Shown piece by piece: positions 1 to 10,025 of a DNA stretch of 64,000 nucleotides. The first letter of the stretch is position 1. The number at the start of each line of letters is the position of its first letter. Source of the stretch: an uncultured Clostridia bacterium. Its GTDB lineage: Bacteria > Bacillota > Clostridia > TANB77 > CAG-508. The translations under genes were made by a program, and so were the position numbers. Below the pieces are notes generated by a model, which was not told the origin of the DNA, ran no database searches, and saw only the letters and a list, made by a program, of their open reading frames with translations. The DNA lies in NCBI GenBank assembly GCA_944387555.1, contig CALXFH010000001.1, positions 1 to 64,000 of the forward strand. Direction: 5' to 3'.

Positions 1-76
1 CCTGTACAATACAGAGTTCACTCCCTAGCTGCTTAGTAGTTAATTAAAAACTGTCCAATTTTTTGGGTTCAGTACA
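1..76 (-). mobile_element. Terminal fragment of an IS3-like insertion sequence (partial)
   Basis: Read on the minus strand from position 76, the DNA begins TGTACTGAACCCAAAAAATT followed by GGACAG. This resembles the terminal inverted repeat of IS3-family elements (TGTACTGCACCCAAAAAGTT-like, IS150 group). The element would run leftwards out of the window, so no transposase is visible and no target-site duplication can be checked. It lies just downstream of the first surface-protein gene. The identification rests on recall of the terminal motif only. Confidence 0.45.
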
Positions 77-113
77 ATTATCTACCTCAGTTTTTTATAT
101 TTCTTTTTGTGCA

Positions 114-3100
114 TTACTCTTTATTTCCTAAAGCTTTTCTTTTTATTAAGAATATTCCTACACCTAAAATAACTAATGCTGCTACTCCAACTACAATTGG
201 TATAATAAATGCTAGGTTTGCACCAGTTGCTGGTGTAACAATAACTGTCTCAGCTAAGTTATCATCTGATTCTGTCCTTCCGCTACCTGGAATATAATTT
301 CCTGGTATTTCTGCTGGTTTAGAACCTCCCGTCCTATCTAACTTAGTAATTTCAGTTTCGTTATCTAATGAAATATCATCTGATGTTGTTAAAATCTTAG
401 ATACTAGTAAGTTTACACTTGCAGACTGTGTTGGTTCCAATTTTTCATTACTTAAGCTTTCTGTATATAAAATAGTCTTATTATTTATTGTAGAATTTTC
501 ATTATTATATACAGTTTCTGCAACTATATCTTTAATTTCATCTAATGTTCTAACTTCCCAATCTGGATTTTTCTCATTATCAAATGCCCATCCATTATCT
601 AAGTAATCTATTATTGCTGTAGGTGTAATTGTTACAACATCGCCTTCTACTATTCCATATTTATAGAAGTTTTCAGATAAGTAATCTAATTCACTTAAGT
701 TAGTTACTTTAATTTCATATCCTACCTCTAAAGTTGCTCCTTGGATTAACTCATTATCTAGCTCTATTCTTACATATCCATTTGCAGGACTTGCACTTTC
801 TGATGGTCCCATATGAGTTAAATGTCCAACTTGTCCTGTTATGTTTCCATCTTCGTCAATTGTTGCATCTGTTACCACTTGACCATTTGCAAGTGTTACT
901 TTTAATGTAGCAACTCTCTTAGTTAAATCTACTTTTTGTCTTGCTCTTTCTACTATACCAAAATCAACATTATTGATTTTATAAGTATATTTATCTCCAG
1001 TAGATGCTGTATATACACTATCGTACTCTACACCAATTCCCATTGTTGGAGTAGTAGAATTCATTTTATCAATTGTTGTTGTTGTTCCGTTAGTTAATGA
1101 TTTCATTTCATCATCTATTTGTTGTCTTAAATTATAATCATCAATAGCATCTGTGTATCTTGTATCTACATCTGTCTTATACCATTCTTTATTAGCAACG
1201 TTTGCATCATATCTATCTTTGTTATACACTGTTCCTTTATAGTTTTGTACTGTATAAGTTTGATCTCCCCATGTATATGTTAGTGTATAATCACCTGGTA
1301 TATAATCTGTAATTAAGAAATCACCATTACTATCTGTTGTTGCTGTATATACTTTTCCGCTTCCTGTATTTTCTGTTAATGTAACTGTTACTCCTTCAAT
1401 TCCTAATTCTCCATCTTCATATGCTCCAGAACCTTGTCTTACCTGTCCTGTCATTAATTCTCCTGATGTTGAATCTAAGAATACTTTACCACTAAGCTCT
1501 CTTGCGTCTGCAACTTCTAGTTTAAATGCAGGGCTTGAATCTGTGTCATCTTCATATGTTGCTTTATTTCCTGGAATAGCATTTCCTGGGTTAGAATCTT
1601 TATCTATACCAGCATACACATTTCCGTTTTTATCAAATACTGAATAAGAATTTATTTCAGCAACATTTTCTAGTGCTTCTCCATCATTTAATAGATTAAC
1701 TACTGTTTCTCTGTTTAATTCAAATTCTACATAAATATCAGTTTGTTTTTGTGCTTCTAATCTACTATTTGTATTAATTACTGTTTTTGCATATTCATCA
1801 TTATATGATGTGTCTGTATGAGTAAGTTCTGTTCCTGTTATGTTTCCATTTTCATCTAACGCTGTTCCTGCTCTTAGAAGTGTATAGTTACTATCATAGT
1901 AATCTACTATGCTGTTTATTTGAGTAACTAAATTTGTTGATTCGTTTCTTAAAGCAATTCTATATGTTGCATAAACTTTTAATTCTTTACTGCTATCTGC
2001 TTCATTTATATACTCATAATCTGCTTTATAAATTGCTCTTGTATATGACATTGAACCATATTTATTACCAAATTTCACTCCAACATTAAATCCATCTCCA
2101 TATTCACCTTGATTTACAAATCTTTGTGAATAATTGTATACATGTTCATATCCATTAACTGTAACTCTTACATTCTCTAAATCTTTAACTAGTGCCATAT
2201 CTGGTTGTTCTCTTTCATATAAACCTTGGTTAATCCATTTTATTTCTTCCATACCATATGTAAAGTGTTCTCTTATATTATATCCACCTTCATCGGTATT
2301 TCCTGTTATTGGATATTGACCATTATTTATTAATGTTGCTGTATGTTCATTTTGGTCTAAATTATAACTTAAATCATGTACTTTATTTCCGTTTTCATCA
2401 AGTGTAACACCTGAATTTTGTGTATTTCCGTTTACTACACTAAAATCTTTGTTAAATTCATCTCTTACTGTACTATTCTCTGCAGATTTAGATCCATTTT
2501 CTTCATGATCTACATGTGGAACTACATTTGTATATGTTAATCCATCATATTCAAATTCAATATAGTAATCTTGTAATTTGTCAATTAAAACATCTGTAAA
2601 CAAGTATGCTCCGCCATTTGCTGTTGTTGTTTCCATTACAGTTTCACCTGTTGTTCTATCTTTTAATCTTACTGTAATACCATCTAGTAAAATATCTGCA
2701 TCATCATAGTCATTATCTTGGAATAGATCATTTCTATATGATACTTTTCCAGAAATCTTATCTACCCATACAATTCCTGATAATTTTACATATATTTGCT
2801 TATTTGCAATTTGGAAATCTGTTGTATCATTAACTTTTATTTCAGTTACTTGTCCATCAGTTAACATTTCATATCCATAATTTGGATTTTTAGTTTCATA
2901 TGCTACATATGTTCCAACAACTAAATTTTTAATTGAAATCTCTCCATTTTCATCAGTAACAAACTCTGTTGCTTCTTCTCTTGTATCTACATATGAAATA
3001 TTACCGCTTTCATCTTGCTTTACATATTTTCCTGTCTCTTTTTGTTGTATATAGAATCCAACTCCTGCTAATTTCACTTCTGTATTGTCTTTATTTACTT

Positions 3101-4025
3101 TTATTATTCTTAAATTTCCTAATAGTGGTATATCATAATCAAATGATAATTCTATATTTTGAGTAGTAGTATAAGGCTCTCTTATTAACATGTTTTGTAA
3201 ATATCCTTTTGTAGCTTCTAAGAACCATATATTTACGCTTTTTACCTCAGATTGCATGTTACCAGTAATTTTAGTTATTTTTGTAACTTTACCATCTATT
3301 GGTATTGAAATATAGAAATCACTTCCTGATTTTATACCATTAGCACCAAAGAAATTCTCTGTTGTTCCTGAGAAACTACTAAATAATTTCTCTGCTATAG
3401 GACTAGAGTTTTGGTCATATACATTTATATCTGTTATTGTTCCTCCAAATGTCCAATTAAATGGTCCTATTCTCATATATGCTCTTCCATCTTTTTCATA
3501 TGGTACAACTTGGATATTGCCTTTATTTGTATTATCTGTAACATTACTTACATTTGATACTTGATTTGCATAATCCGTTGCTGCTTGATCTAACCAGTTT
3601 GAACTTCCATGTTTACTTCCAGCAAATCCAAGATATAGCCCTGCATGATATTGTCCAACATCTCTCATCCATGTATATCCGAAATTCCATATTGCATTTG
3701 CTACCGGACCAGTAGCCTTAGTTCCACCATTATCTTGAGATAATATATATGCGAACTTTGCATTATCCCAATGGTTAATTGTTTTTCCTGTCTGGTCTGT
3801 TGACTTAGTTCCTTCTATCCTTACATTTGATATAACAGTATAACTCATTTGATTTTTAATTGATTGACCATGCTCCATACAAAATATGTTGTTACTATTA
3901 TGATATTGATTTTTTGTTATTGTAACTCTTTGTCCTACATAATAGGCACTTGAACTTGTTGCAAAAGCTATTATTGCAATTATTGCTACTACAATACTAA
4001 TTACTATTTTCTTTAAATTACTCAT
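114..4025 (-). CDS. Large cell-surface protein with Cna-B/SdrD-B-type domains and a TPATG sorting-like signal
   Basis: 1303 residues, predicted to be exported and wall- or membrane-anchored. Residues 1-27 form a signal peptide. Residues 45-120 look like an adhesin thioester-type domain: FCMEHGQ (Cys49) is followed by ANAIW (109-113) in the spacing of the family's TQxA[IV]W motif, but the Gln is not in the expected place. Around residue 300 there is a Cna-B fold with the IIKVN lysine strand and the YVAYETKNP glutamate strand, consistent with an isopeptide bond. SdrD-B-like modules with FxDxxxD features follow near 415-520 and 850-950. The C terminus is TPATG, a hydrophobic helix and KRK, which is a sortase-like signal lacking the usual Leu. 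It is the second gene after the 1607-residue surface protein, 22 bp away, so the two are probably co-transcribed. The ligand is unknown. Confidence 0.8.
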   Translation of the reverse strand: MSNLKKIVISIVVAIIAIIAFATSSSAYYVGQRVTITKNQYHNSNNIFCMEHGQSIKNQMSYTVISNVRIEGTKSTDQTGKTINHWDNAKFAYILSQDNGGTKATGPVANAIWNFGYTWMRDVGQYHAGLYLGFAGSKHGSSNWLDQAATDYANQVSNVSNVTDNTNKGNIQVVPYEKDGRAYMRIGPFNWTFGGTITDINVYDQNSSPIAEKLFSSFSGTTENFFGANGIKSGSDFYISIPIDGKVTKITKITGNMQSEVKSVNIWFLEATKGYLQNMLIREPYTTTQNIELSFDYDIPLLGNLRIIKVNKDNTEVKLAGVGFYIQQKETGKYVKQDESGNISYVDTREEATEFVTDENGEISIKNLVVGTYVAYETKNPNYGYEMLTDGQVTEIKVNDTTDFQIANKQIYVKLSGIVWVDKISGKVSYRNDLFQDNDYDDADILLDGITVRLKDRTTGETVMETTTANGGAYLFTDVLIDKLQDYYIEFEYDGLTYTNVVPHVDHEENGSKSAENSTVRDEFNKDFSVVNGNTQNSGVTLDENGNKVHDLSYNLDQNEHTATLINNGQYPITGNTDEGGYNIREHFTYGMEEIKWINQGLYEREQPDMALVKDLENVRVTVNGYEHVYNYSQRFVNQGEYGDGFNVGVKFGNKYGSMSYTRAIYKADYEYINEADSSKELKVYATYRIALRNESTNLVTQINSIVDYYDSNYTLLRAGTALDENGNITGTELTHTDTSYNDEYAKTVINTNSRLEAQKQTDIYVEFELNRETVVNLLNDGEALENVAEINSYSVFDKNGNVYAGIDKDSNPGNAIPGNKATYEDDTDSSPAFKLEVADARELSGKVFLDSTSGELMTGQVRQGSGAYEDGELGIEGVTVTLTENTGSGKVYTATTDSNGDFLITDYIPGDYTLTYTWGDQTYTVQNYKGTVYNKDRYDANVANKEWYKTDVDTRYTDAIDDYNLRQQIDDEMKSLTNGTTTTIDKMNSTTPTMGIGVEYDSVYTASTGDKYTYKINNVDFGIVERARQKVDLTKRVATLKVTLANGQVVTDATIDEDGNITGQVGHLTHMGPSESASPANGYVRIELDNELIQGATLEVGYEIKVTNLSELDYLSENFYKYGIVEGDVVTITPTAIIDYLDNGWAFDNEKNPDWEVRTLDEIKDIVAETVYNNENSTINNKTILYTESLSNEKLEPTQSASVNLLVSKILTTSDDISLDNETEITKLDRTGGSKPAEIPGNYIPGSGRTESDDNLAETVIVTPATGANLAFIIPIVVGVAALVILGVGIFLIKRKALGNKE

Positions 4026-4047
4026 TTAACTTCCCCCTCCTTTCTTT

Positions 4048-7000
4048 CTATATTTCCTCATTATTTTTTCTTCTTATTTTTATTATTACAAAAGCAATAA
4101 CTCCTAGAACTGCAACTACTGCTATAGCTATTCCAATATAAACTGCTCCACCAGTTCTAATTCCTAAAAGTACATCTGCTGAGCCCATATCATTTTCGCC
4201 ACTTACTCTATTCCCTGGTGTTGAATTACTATCTGCTAAACCTAATTCATTATAACTTTCATCTATTTCCGCTGTATTATTAATTAGTCCAACATTATTT
4301 TCTGTCATAGCTTTAGTTAATGTTAATGTTACTTCTCTTGATTCTCCTGGTGCTATTACGTCATTTGCTAAGCTTTCATTATATAAGCCATTTTGTGTTT
4401 GATACCAGTCCTTATTTAATTCAGAACTAAATCTTAAATCACTTGGCATATAATCTGCGATTCTTCTAACATATCCATTAACTTCTCCTACGTTGCTTAC
4501 TCTAATTTTGTATTCAATTAATACTGTTGCCCCATTTACTCTTTTTGCATCTAATTCTGCTCTTGCTAAAGTTTCGTCATTATATTCTTTTACTGTACTT
4601 CCACTTGAATCTTGTATAACAATTCTGCTAACAAATTTTTGAAGTTGTAAATCAAAGTTTTGTAATCTTACAAATCCTACATTAATGTCTGAAATATTTC
4701 CTTCGTTCATTTCTAAGATATCTGTTGATGCAACCTCCTTAGCTTCTCCATTTATTGTTACTTCTTTCATCATTGCATCTGAATTGTTAGCTTCATCTAC
4801 GCCTTCTGCTTTATATTTTGTTAAGCTATATGCTGAATTATCATAATCAAATATTACAATATATTTTCCATTTCCTATATGGTCTAATACATATACACCG
4901 TTTTCATTTGTTGTAGCTTCTAAAACGCTTCCGTCTGTCTTTTTTACTAAATTGTTTGTCTCTGTATTATATAATTGTACTTTAACTCCACTTATTAATT
5001 TTTCATTGTCATCTTTTTGTCCGTTTGAATTTTCATCAAACCATGCAACACCTGTTATAATTCCAGTTCCATTTGCTATGTCGTTATTTTCAACATTATT
5101 ACCTGTATTTGGATTTTCAGTTTCTCCACCTTGGTTTTCATTTGCTTCAATTATATGTGTAATTTCTGCTGTTCTTGCAATTTCTTCTCCTAATAATTTT
5201 GCATACGCTACATTTGTTATAGCTTCTGCCTCTGTTCTTCCTTCTGAATAGTTAACAATTGTTTCGACTTTTATTACACTCTCAGTTCCTGCTGTTATAT
5301 CACAATTAAGTTCTATATTATTATTTCCACTTAATTCTGTAACTTCTTCATTATCAAATGTTACTTTATTAACTGTTAAACTATTAGGTATTGTATCTGT
5401 TATTGTAATTCCCTCAATATCCTCAGTTCCATTATTTTTTATGTTAATAGTATATTCTAATGTATCTCCTGCTTTTAAATAATCCCCCTCTGGATTTGCT
5501 GTCATCACTAAAGATATCTCTGCTTTTCTTACATTATCTGTTACTTCATTTGAGCGATATTCTTCTTCTCCAGTTTTTGCTACTACAGAAAAATCTATTG
5601 ATGAAACATTGTCTAGTTTATTTATATTCATGTCATAACTTAACACTTTATTTTCACCTGGTTGTAATGTTCCAATATTTATTTCATCTTGATATTCTAA
5701 TGTTTCCATTGTAGTATTGTCAGTATCGCCTTGTGTTAACTCTTCCTCTGTTACTTCTGTTACTCCTGTTTCCTCTGTACTTCCTTCTGCAGTACTTTGA
5801 AGATCTCCATCTGTTACTTCTTCTGCAGTCATTCCTGAAATTAAATTTAATCTAGCTACATCTAAGCTTTCTGGTAAGTTTGTTCTAACTATTACATTAT
5901 CTTGTGGTTCATCAGAAATATTTTCTATTATAGCAAAATATTGCACTGAACCTGTTTCATATAAATTAACACTTCTATCTGTTACTCTTTTTACTGTTGC
6001 ACGGATATTTCCTTCAGATGTAACTAAAGTTGTTTCTTCTGATTCTTTTGTTACATCTCCATAAGTAATAGTAGATTTACTTACTAAATTTGTTCCAGCT
6101 TCAGTATCACTATTTACTCTTACTTCATATTCTCTAGTTACAACTTGTCCTACACCTAAGCTATCAATTGTATCTTCGTAAGTTCTATCTTCTAACTCTT
6201 TATAGTATGAAGAACCTGTATATTCGTAATGATCTTCTGGCTCTACTAATGTAGTTCCATCTGGTACAGTTCCTTGAACTGAGACATTTCTCATATCAAC
6301 ACTACCTACATTAGATACTTCTATTTTATATTTTATAACTTCACCATTTTTTACAGTTCCGCCATTTTGTTCATCGCTACCTGCTATACTAGCTGTTAAT
6401 TTTGTTTCTAAGTTTGGGCCAACACCTGTTTCCATGTTAATTGCTGTTGCTTGCATTTGATTTGTAGCTTTAGTTACAGTATTTTGATAATTTACTGTAT
6501 AATCTTGGCTAGCTTGTTGGTTATATTCTAGTGAAGATGGTACATTTGCAGTATATGTAGCTTGCATACTTGTTCCTGATTCCATTGTAGGTACTTCTAT
6601 TAAATATTTTCTAACTTTTGTTCCATCTACTATTCCTTCTTGCCATCCATTCTCACTATTTTGTATATCATCTGTTGCATTTTCATTCTCTGTATAATAT
6701 ACTTTTGCCCCTTCAACACCTTGTACATTTAGACCTTCTGTTATTGTAGTATCTATATTATTTTCATTATTTCTTGTTGGGAATGTTCCCAATACTTTTA
6801 CATTTTCTACAGTATTTTCGTTATTATTTATAACCTCTATTTGTGTTTGTAAATTTCTTGCTTTTGCTCCTCTTTCAAGATTTGCTACTACACTCTCTTC
6901 CTGACCTATTGTTTCTATTCCTAAATCAGAAATAGAATGTATTACTGTCATATCTGTTGGAGCTACTACTTTTATATCTTTTTCAGAAGTTAGTACTTCT

Positions 7001-8871
7001 CCTTTGTTTTGAAGATTCATTGTAACTTTTCCATCTTGTGTTGCAGCTTTTCTATTTACTTGTACGCTAGCATCTATTACTAATATTGCCCCTTCTATTC
7101 CTGCATCTTTATAACTTGTTTGCTTTCCTGATAAATTAACTGTTATTGTTCTTCCATTTACAGAATAGTTCGCAATAGACAATTCTGTTTCATAGACTAA
7201 ATCTATACTATTTATAGTAACATTTTCTACTGGCTCTGGTAATTCAAAAGTAATTGTTGGATTTTCATATAAGTTATATTGTTCATTATTACTTCTTAAT
7301 GTAGCTCTTATTTCCACATCATTTGATACTACTGTTGATAAAGTATCTTTGTTTACTTCTAATTTAGCATCTGTTTTTGATTCTTCTAATTTTATTCTTG
7401 CTTCTGCATTTGCTGTTACCCCTGCACTATAATCAATAGTTACATTTGATACTAACTCGCTTGCATTCTTAACATTTTCTGCTTGTCCTGCTCTTATTGT
7501 CTTAGTATGTGTAAATACTAAATCTCCCTCTTTTACTGGTGTTGATGTTCTTATTTCTATACTTGATGGCTCTTTTCCACTATAATCCACAACAATATTT
7601 CTATTTTCATCTATTGGTGTTGATGAATCTATAGTAGCTAATACTTCACTATTTTCGTTTAATATTGTTATAGTACCATTTTGTCCTAAAATCTCATCAA
7701 AACTATCTTTTGAAATAGTTGTTCTATTATATACAACATCTGAAGCTACTGTATTTCCATCTGCTAAAGCATAATAACTTGCATCTTCTTTTACAGAAAT
7801 ACTATCTTCGCTGTTTGCTAAATTTACTTTTAATTCTGTTTTTGTTTCAAATGTTCTATCCAAAGAAGCATTTATTCTTCCTTTATATATAGTTCCTTCT
7901 GAACTTGTATTACTTACTTGAACTAAAGAGTCTTTTTCTTCAGTTCCCACTTCTACTGTATTTGAAACTTTTATCTCTTTATCATTATATAATTTTACAG
8001 TTTGTTCTATTGGTAATTTTGCTTCTTCTAAGTTCTCATCTTTATTATAAACTAAAGTTAAAATTACATTTTCACATCCTGATTTTTTCCATAAGATTTT
8101 ATTTTCATCGTTTGGCTCATTTGTAAATTTTAGCTCTACGTTATTTCCGCTATACTTATATTCAAAGTGGGTCATTGTATTAAAATTAGCTTTTGTCACA
8201 ATCTCTGGTTGTTCTTCAGTTTCTGGTAGAGTAACATTTGATACAATTTCTTTTATTGGATAATTATTTTCTTTTAATCCCATGTTTATAGAAAGTTGTA
8301 AAACCCTTTTTTCTACACCATTTACTTTTACAACCTTATTTGTAATTATTTCAGCTGTATTTTCTACACTTTCCTCATTATTGTTTTCGCTATATTCTAA
8401 TTTTACTTCTCTTGTAGCTTTTATGTTTATATCTTTTTCTGTACTATCTCTATAAATACCTGTTAAATTTAAATCAGATACAGCAGTTAATAAACCTGCG
8501 TCTAAACTGTCATCTTTTACAGGTTCTATTTCAACATCAAAACTAGCTGTTGTTCCAGCATTTATTTGATTTAATGTTATTTTGTTCCCTTCTATTTTAT
8601 TTACATACTCGCTACTAGAATTTTTTAAATTAAAATTACTATTATCTAAAGTAATTTCTCCATTAAAATATCCTTCATTTTTTACAGCAACACTTAATGT
8701 TAATAAGTTTTCACTTTTTAGTTCAGCTGTAAATTCTACATTTCTATGGTTTGTAGAAACATCTTCTGCAGCTAAGCTTACAAAACCTGCTCCAACATAA
8801 ATAAAATTAACCATAGTTAGAGTAATTAACAATAACATTACTGTTACTATTTTAATAATTTTACCTTTCAT
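4048..8871 (-). CDS. Giant surface protein with DUF11-like and SdrD-B-like domains and a C-terminal membrane anchor
   Basis: 1607 residues. A signal peptide occupies about residues 1-35. A long Ser/Thr/Asn-rich beta-strand region follows. At least two DUF11-like repeats end in the pattern ...NNG...I..I.ITDTIP (roughly 860-960 and 1140-1240). A SdrD-B module begins ITGVAWFDENSNGQKDD (about residue 1280), with calcium-loop-like DxNxNGxxD. The C terminus is a hydrophobic helix followed by KIRRKNNEE. No clear LPXTG motif is present, only RTGGA before the helix, so it may be a membrane-anchored stalk. The start ATG is preceded by AAGGAGG. A strong promoter lies upstream, and the gene leads the two-gene surface operon. 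Confidence 0.8.
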   Translation of the reverse strand: MKGKIIKIVTVMLLLITLTMVNFIYVGAGFVSLAAEDVSTNHRNVEFTAELKSENLLTLSVAVKNEGYFNGEITLDNSNFNLKNSSSEYVNKIEGNKITLNQINAGTTASFDVEIEPVKDDSLDAGLLTAVSDLNLTGIYRDSTEKDINIKATREVKLEYSENNNEESVENTAEIITNKVVKVNGVEKRVLQLSINMGLKENNYPIKEIVSNVTLPETEEQPEIVTKANFNTMTHFEYKYSGNNVELKFTNEPNDENKILWKKSGCENVILTLVYNKDENLEEAKLPIEQTVKLYNDKEIKVSNTVEVGTEEKDSLVQVSNTSSEGTIYKGRINASLDRTFETKTELKVNLANSEDSISVKEDASYYALADGNTVASDVVYNRTTISKDSFDEILGQNGTITILNENSEVLATIDSSTPIDENRNIVVDYSGKEPSSIEIRTSTPVKEGDLVFTHTKTIRAGQAENVKNASELVSNVTIDYSAGVTANAEARIKLEESKTDAKLEVNKDTLSTVVSNDVEIRATLRSNNEQYNLYENPTITFELPEPVENVTINSIDLVYETELSIANYSVNGRTITVNLSGKQTSYKDAGIEGAILVIDASVQVNRKAATQDGKVTMNLQNKGEVLTSEKDIKVVAPTDMTVIHSISDLGIETIGQEESVVANLERGAKARNLQTQIEVINNNENTVENVKVLGTFPTRNNENNIDTTITEGLNVQGVEGAKVYYTENENATDDIQNSENGWQEGIVDGTKVRKYLIEVPTMESGTSMQATYTANVPSSLEYNQQASQDYTVNYQNTVTKATNQMQATAINMETGVGPNLETKLTASIAGSDEQNGGTVKNGEVIKYKIEVSNVGSVDMRNVSVQGTVPDGTTLVEPEDHYEYTGSSYYKELEDRTYEDTIDSLGVGQVVTREYEVRVNSDTEAGTNLVSKSTITYGDVTKESEETTLVTSEGNIRATVKRVTDRSVNLYETGSVQYFAIIENISDEPQDNVIVRTNLPESLDVARLNLISGMTAEEVTDGDLQSTAEGSTEETGVTEVTEEELTQGDTDNTTMETLEYQDEINIGTLQPGENKVLSYDMNINKLDNVSSIDFSVVAKTGEEEYRSNEVTDNVRKAEISLVMTANPEGDYLKAGDTLEYTINIKNNGTEDIEGITITDTIPNSLTVNKVTFDNEEVTELSGNNNIELNCDITAGTESVIKVETIVNYSEGRTEAEAITNVAYAKLLGEEIARTAEITHIIEANENQGGETENPNTGNNVENNDIANGTGIITGVAWFDENSNGQKDDNEKLISGVKVQLYNTETNNLVKKTDGSVLEATTNENGVYVLDHIGNGKYIVIFDYDNSAYSLTKYKAEGVDEANNSDAMMKEVTINGEAKEVASTDILEMNEGNISDINVGFVRLQNFDLQLQKFVSRIVIQDSSGSTVKEYNDETLARAELDAKRVNGATVLIEYKIRVSNVGEVNGYVRRIADYMPSDLRFSSELNKDWYQTQNGLYNESLANDVIAPGESREVTLTLTKAMTENNVGLINNTAEIDESYNELGLADSNSTPGNRVSGENDMGSADVLLGIRTGGAVYIGIAIAVVAVLGVIAFVIIKIRRKNNEEI

Positions 8872-8907
8872 AATAAACCTCCTTAGTTTATAATACCTCT
8901 ATTTAAT

Positions 8908-8936
8908 ATTATAACCTGATTTACCAGTTTTTTCAA
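8908..8936 (-). promoter_or_regulatory. Sigma-A-type promoter of the surface-protein operon
   Basis: On the minus strand TTGAAA is followed after 17 bp by TATAAT, about 35 bp before the start codon of the 1607-residue surface protein. This is near consensus in both boxes and spacing. Confidence 0.7.
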
Positions 8937-9144
8937 GGTTTTTGTTGATATTTTATAAACTTTTTATGTTAATATTGTTATTTTTATCTTTTTACCCTTA
9001 CGGAAGCTATTTTTACAAATTTTTGAAATAAATATTTCATTTATATGTTTTTTTTATTACAATTTGTAACATTTCACATTTTACCTTCATATTATATTTC
9101 ATAGATAATATTAATTTGCATATATTTAAATAGAGGTGATTTAT

Positions 9145-9591
9145 TTGGATAATAATAATAACAATTTTAATATAGATAAAAATACTATGAATAAATTAAA
9201 TGACATGATGAAAAACGGAGATATTTCTAATTTAATTTCTCAGATTCCTCCAGAAATGATGCAAAACTTTTCTTCTATGATGAATAACAATAATAGTAAT
9301 AATAACAATAAAGCTGAAAATAGCAATACTATAAATAATAGTACTAGTAATAATACTAATAATAATTCTAATTCTTTTGATTTTAGTAATATTGATATGA
9401 ATACTATTATGAAAATGAAAAATATTATGGAAAAAATGAACAACACTAATGACCCTAGAAGTAATTTGCTTAGTTCTTTAAAGCCATATCTTCGTGATAG
9501 TAAAAAAGAAAAGCTAGACCAATATGCAAACCTTATTAATTTTGCTAAAATTGCAGAAATATTAAAAAATGATAACAAGGAGCCTAAATAA
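9145..9591 (+). CDS. Asparagine-rich protein of unknown function
   Basis: 149 residues from a TTG start. The start was chosen because AGAGGTGA sits just upstream and the more upstream GTG lies inside that ribosome-binding site. The N-terminal two thirds is Asn/Met/Ser-rich low complexity, with the motif IPPEMMQNFSSMM at about 35-47. The last 45 residues are ordinary and conserved-looking (LKPYLRDSKKEKLDQY then LINFAKIAEIL). There is no signal peptide or membrane helix. Its stop overlaps the next start (TAATG), so the two genes are translationally coupled. Similar gene pairs occur in other spore-forming Clostridia as far as I recall, so a sporulation role is possible but unproven. Confidence 0.7.
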   Translation: MDNNNNNFNIDKNTMNKLNDMMKNGDISNLISQIPPEMMQNFSSMMNNNNSNNNNKAENSNTINNSTSNNTNNNSNSFDFSNIDMNTIMKMKNIMEKMNNTNDPRSNLLSSLKPYLRDSKKEKLDQYANLINFAKIAEILKNDNKEPK

Positions 9592-10025
9592 TGCCTATTT
9601 TCCCTTTTTATCCAACTTATTATAATAATTATTATTCTCGCTATCATAATAATTATTATAATAATAGAAATTTTCAAAATCATAACGCAATTATAAATAA
9701 TGATAATCAAGAAAATAAAAAAGGCAAAATAGAAGAAAAACAAAATGGACAAGAGGAAATAAAAGAGCAAAATGAAAACGTACAAGAAAATAGAAATTAC
9801 AATAATAAAGCAAATGGAAAAAGGACATCTAAATATAATTCTTTTGCAAATATTAATATTTCTGCTTTGCTAGAGTCTGATATAAATACTCCAGTAGTTG
9901 AAATATTAGGCATTAAATTATATTTAGATGACCTTATTATAATTGGTTTATTATTTTTCCTTTATAAAGAAGATGTACAAGATGAAATCTTGTTTGGAAT
10001 ACTTCTTATGCTTCTTTTAAGTTAA
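9591..10025 (+). CDS. Asn/Tyr/Gln-rich protein with a hydrophobic C terminus, unknown function
   Basis: 144 residues, translationally coupled to the preceding Asn-rich gene through TAATG. Residues 1-95 are low complexity (Tyr/Asn-rich, then Gln/Glu/Lys/Asn-rich). The C-terminal 40 residues are hydrophobic with spaced acids (LYLDDLIIIGLLFFLYKEDV then a second leucine-rich stretch). That tail is the part likely to be conserved and may lie in or against a membrane or coat layer. The stop is immediately adjacent to the convergent minC stop, leaving no room for a terminator between them. Confidence 0.7.
   Translation: MPIFPFYPTYYNNYYSRYHNNYYNNRNFQNHNAIINNDNQENKKGKIEEKQNGQEEIKEQNENVQENRNYNNKANGKRTSKYNSFANINISALLESDINTPVVEILGIKLYLDDLIIIGLLFFLYKEDVQDEILFGILLMLLLS

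Noticed and set aside
5460-5714. Open frames opposite the surface-protein genes, and similar long antisense frames elsewhere
   Set aside because: They lack ribosome-binding sites, are Leu/Tyr-rich low complexity, and are expected shadows of AT-rich genes on the other strand.
8872-9144. Regulatory RNA in the 270-bp gap upstream of the surface-protein operon
   Set aside because: Beyond the annotated minus-strand promoter I see only AT-rich sequence with no stable stem or conserved motif.
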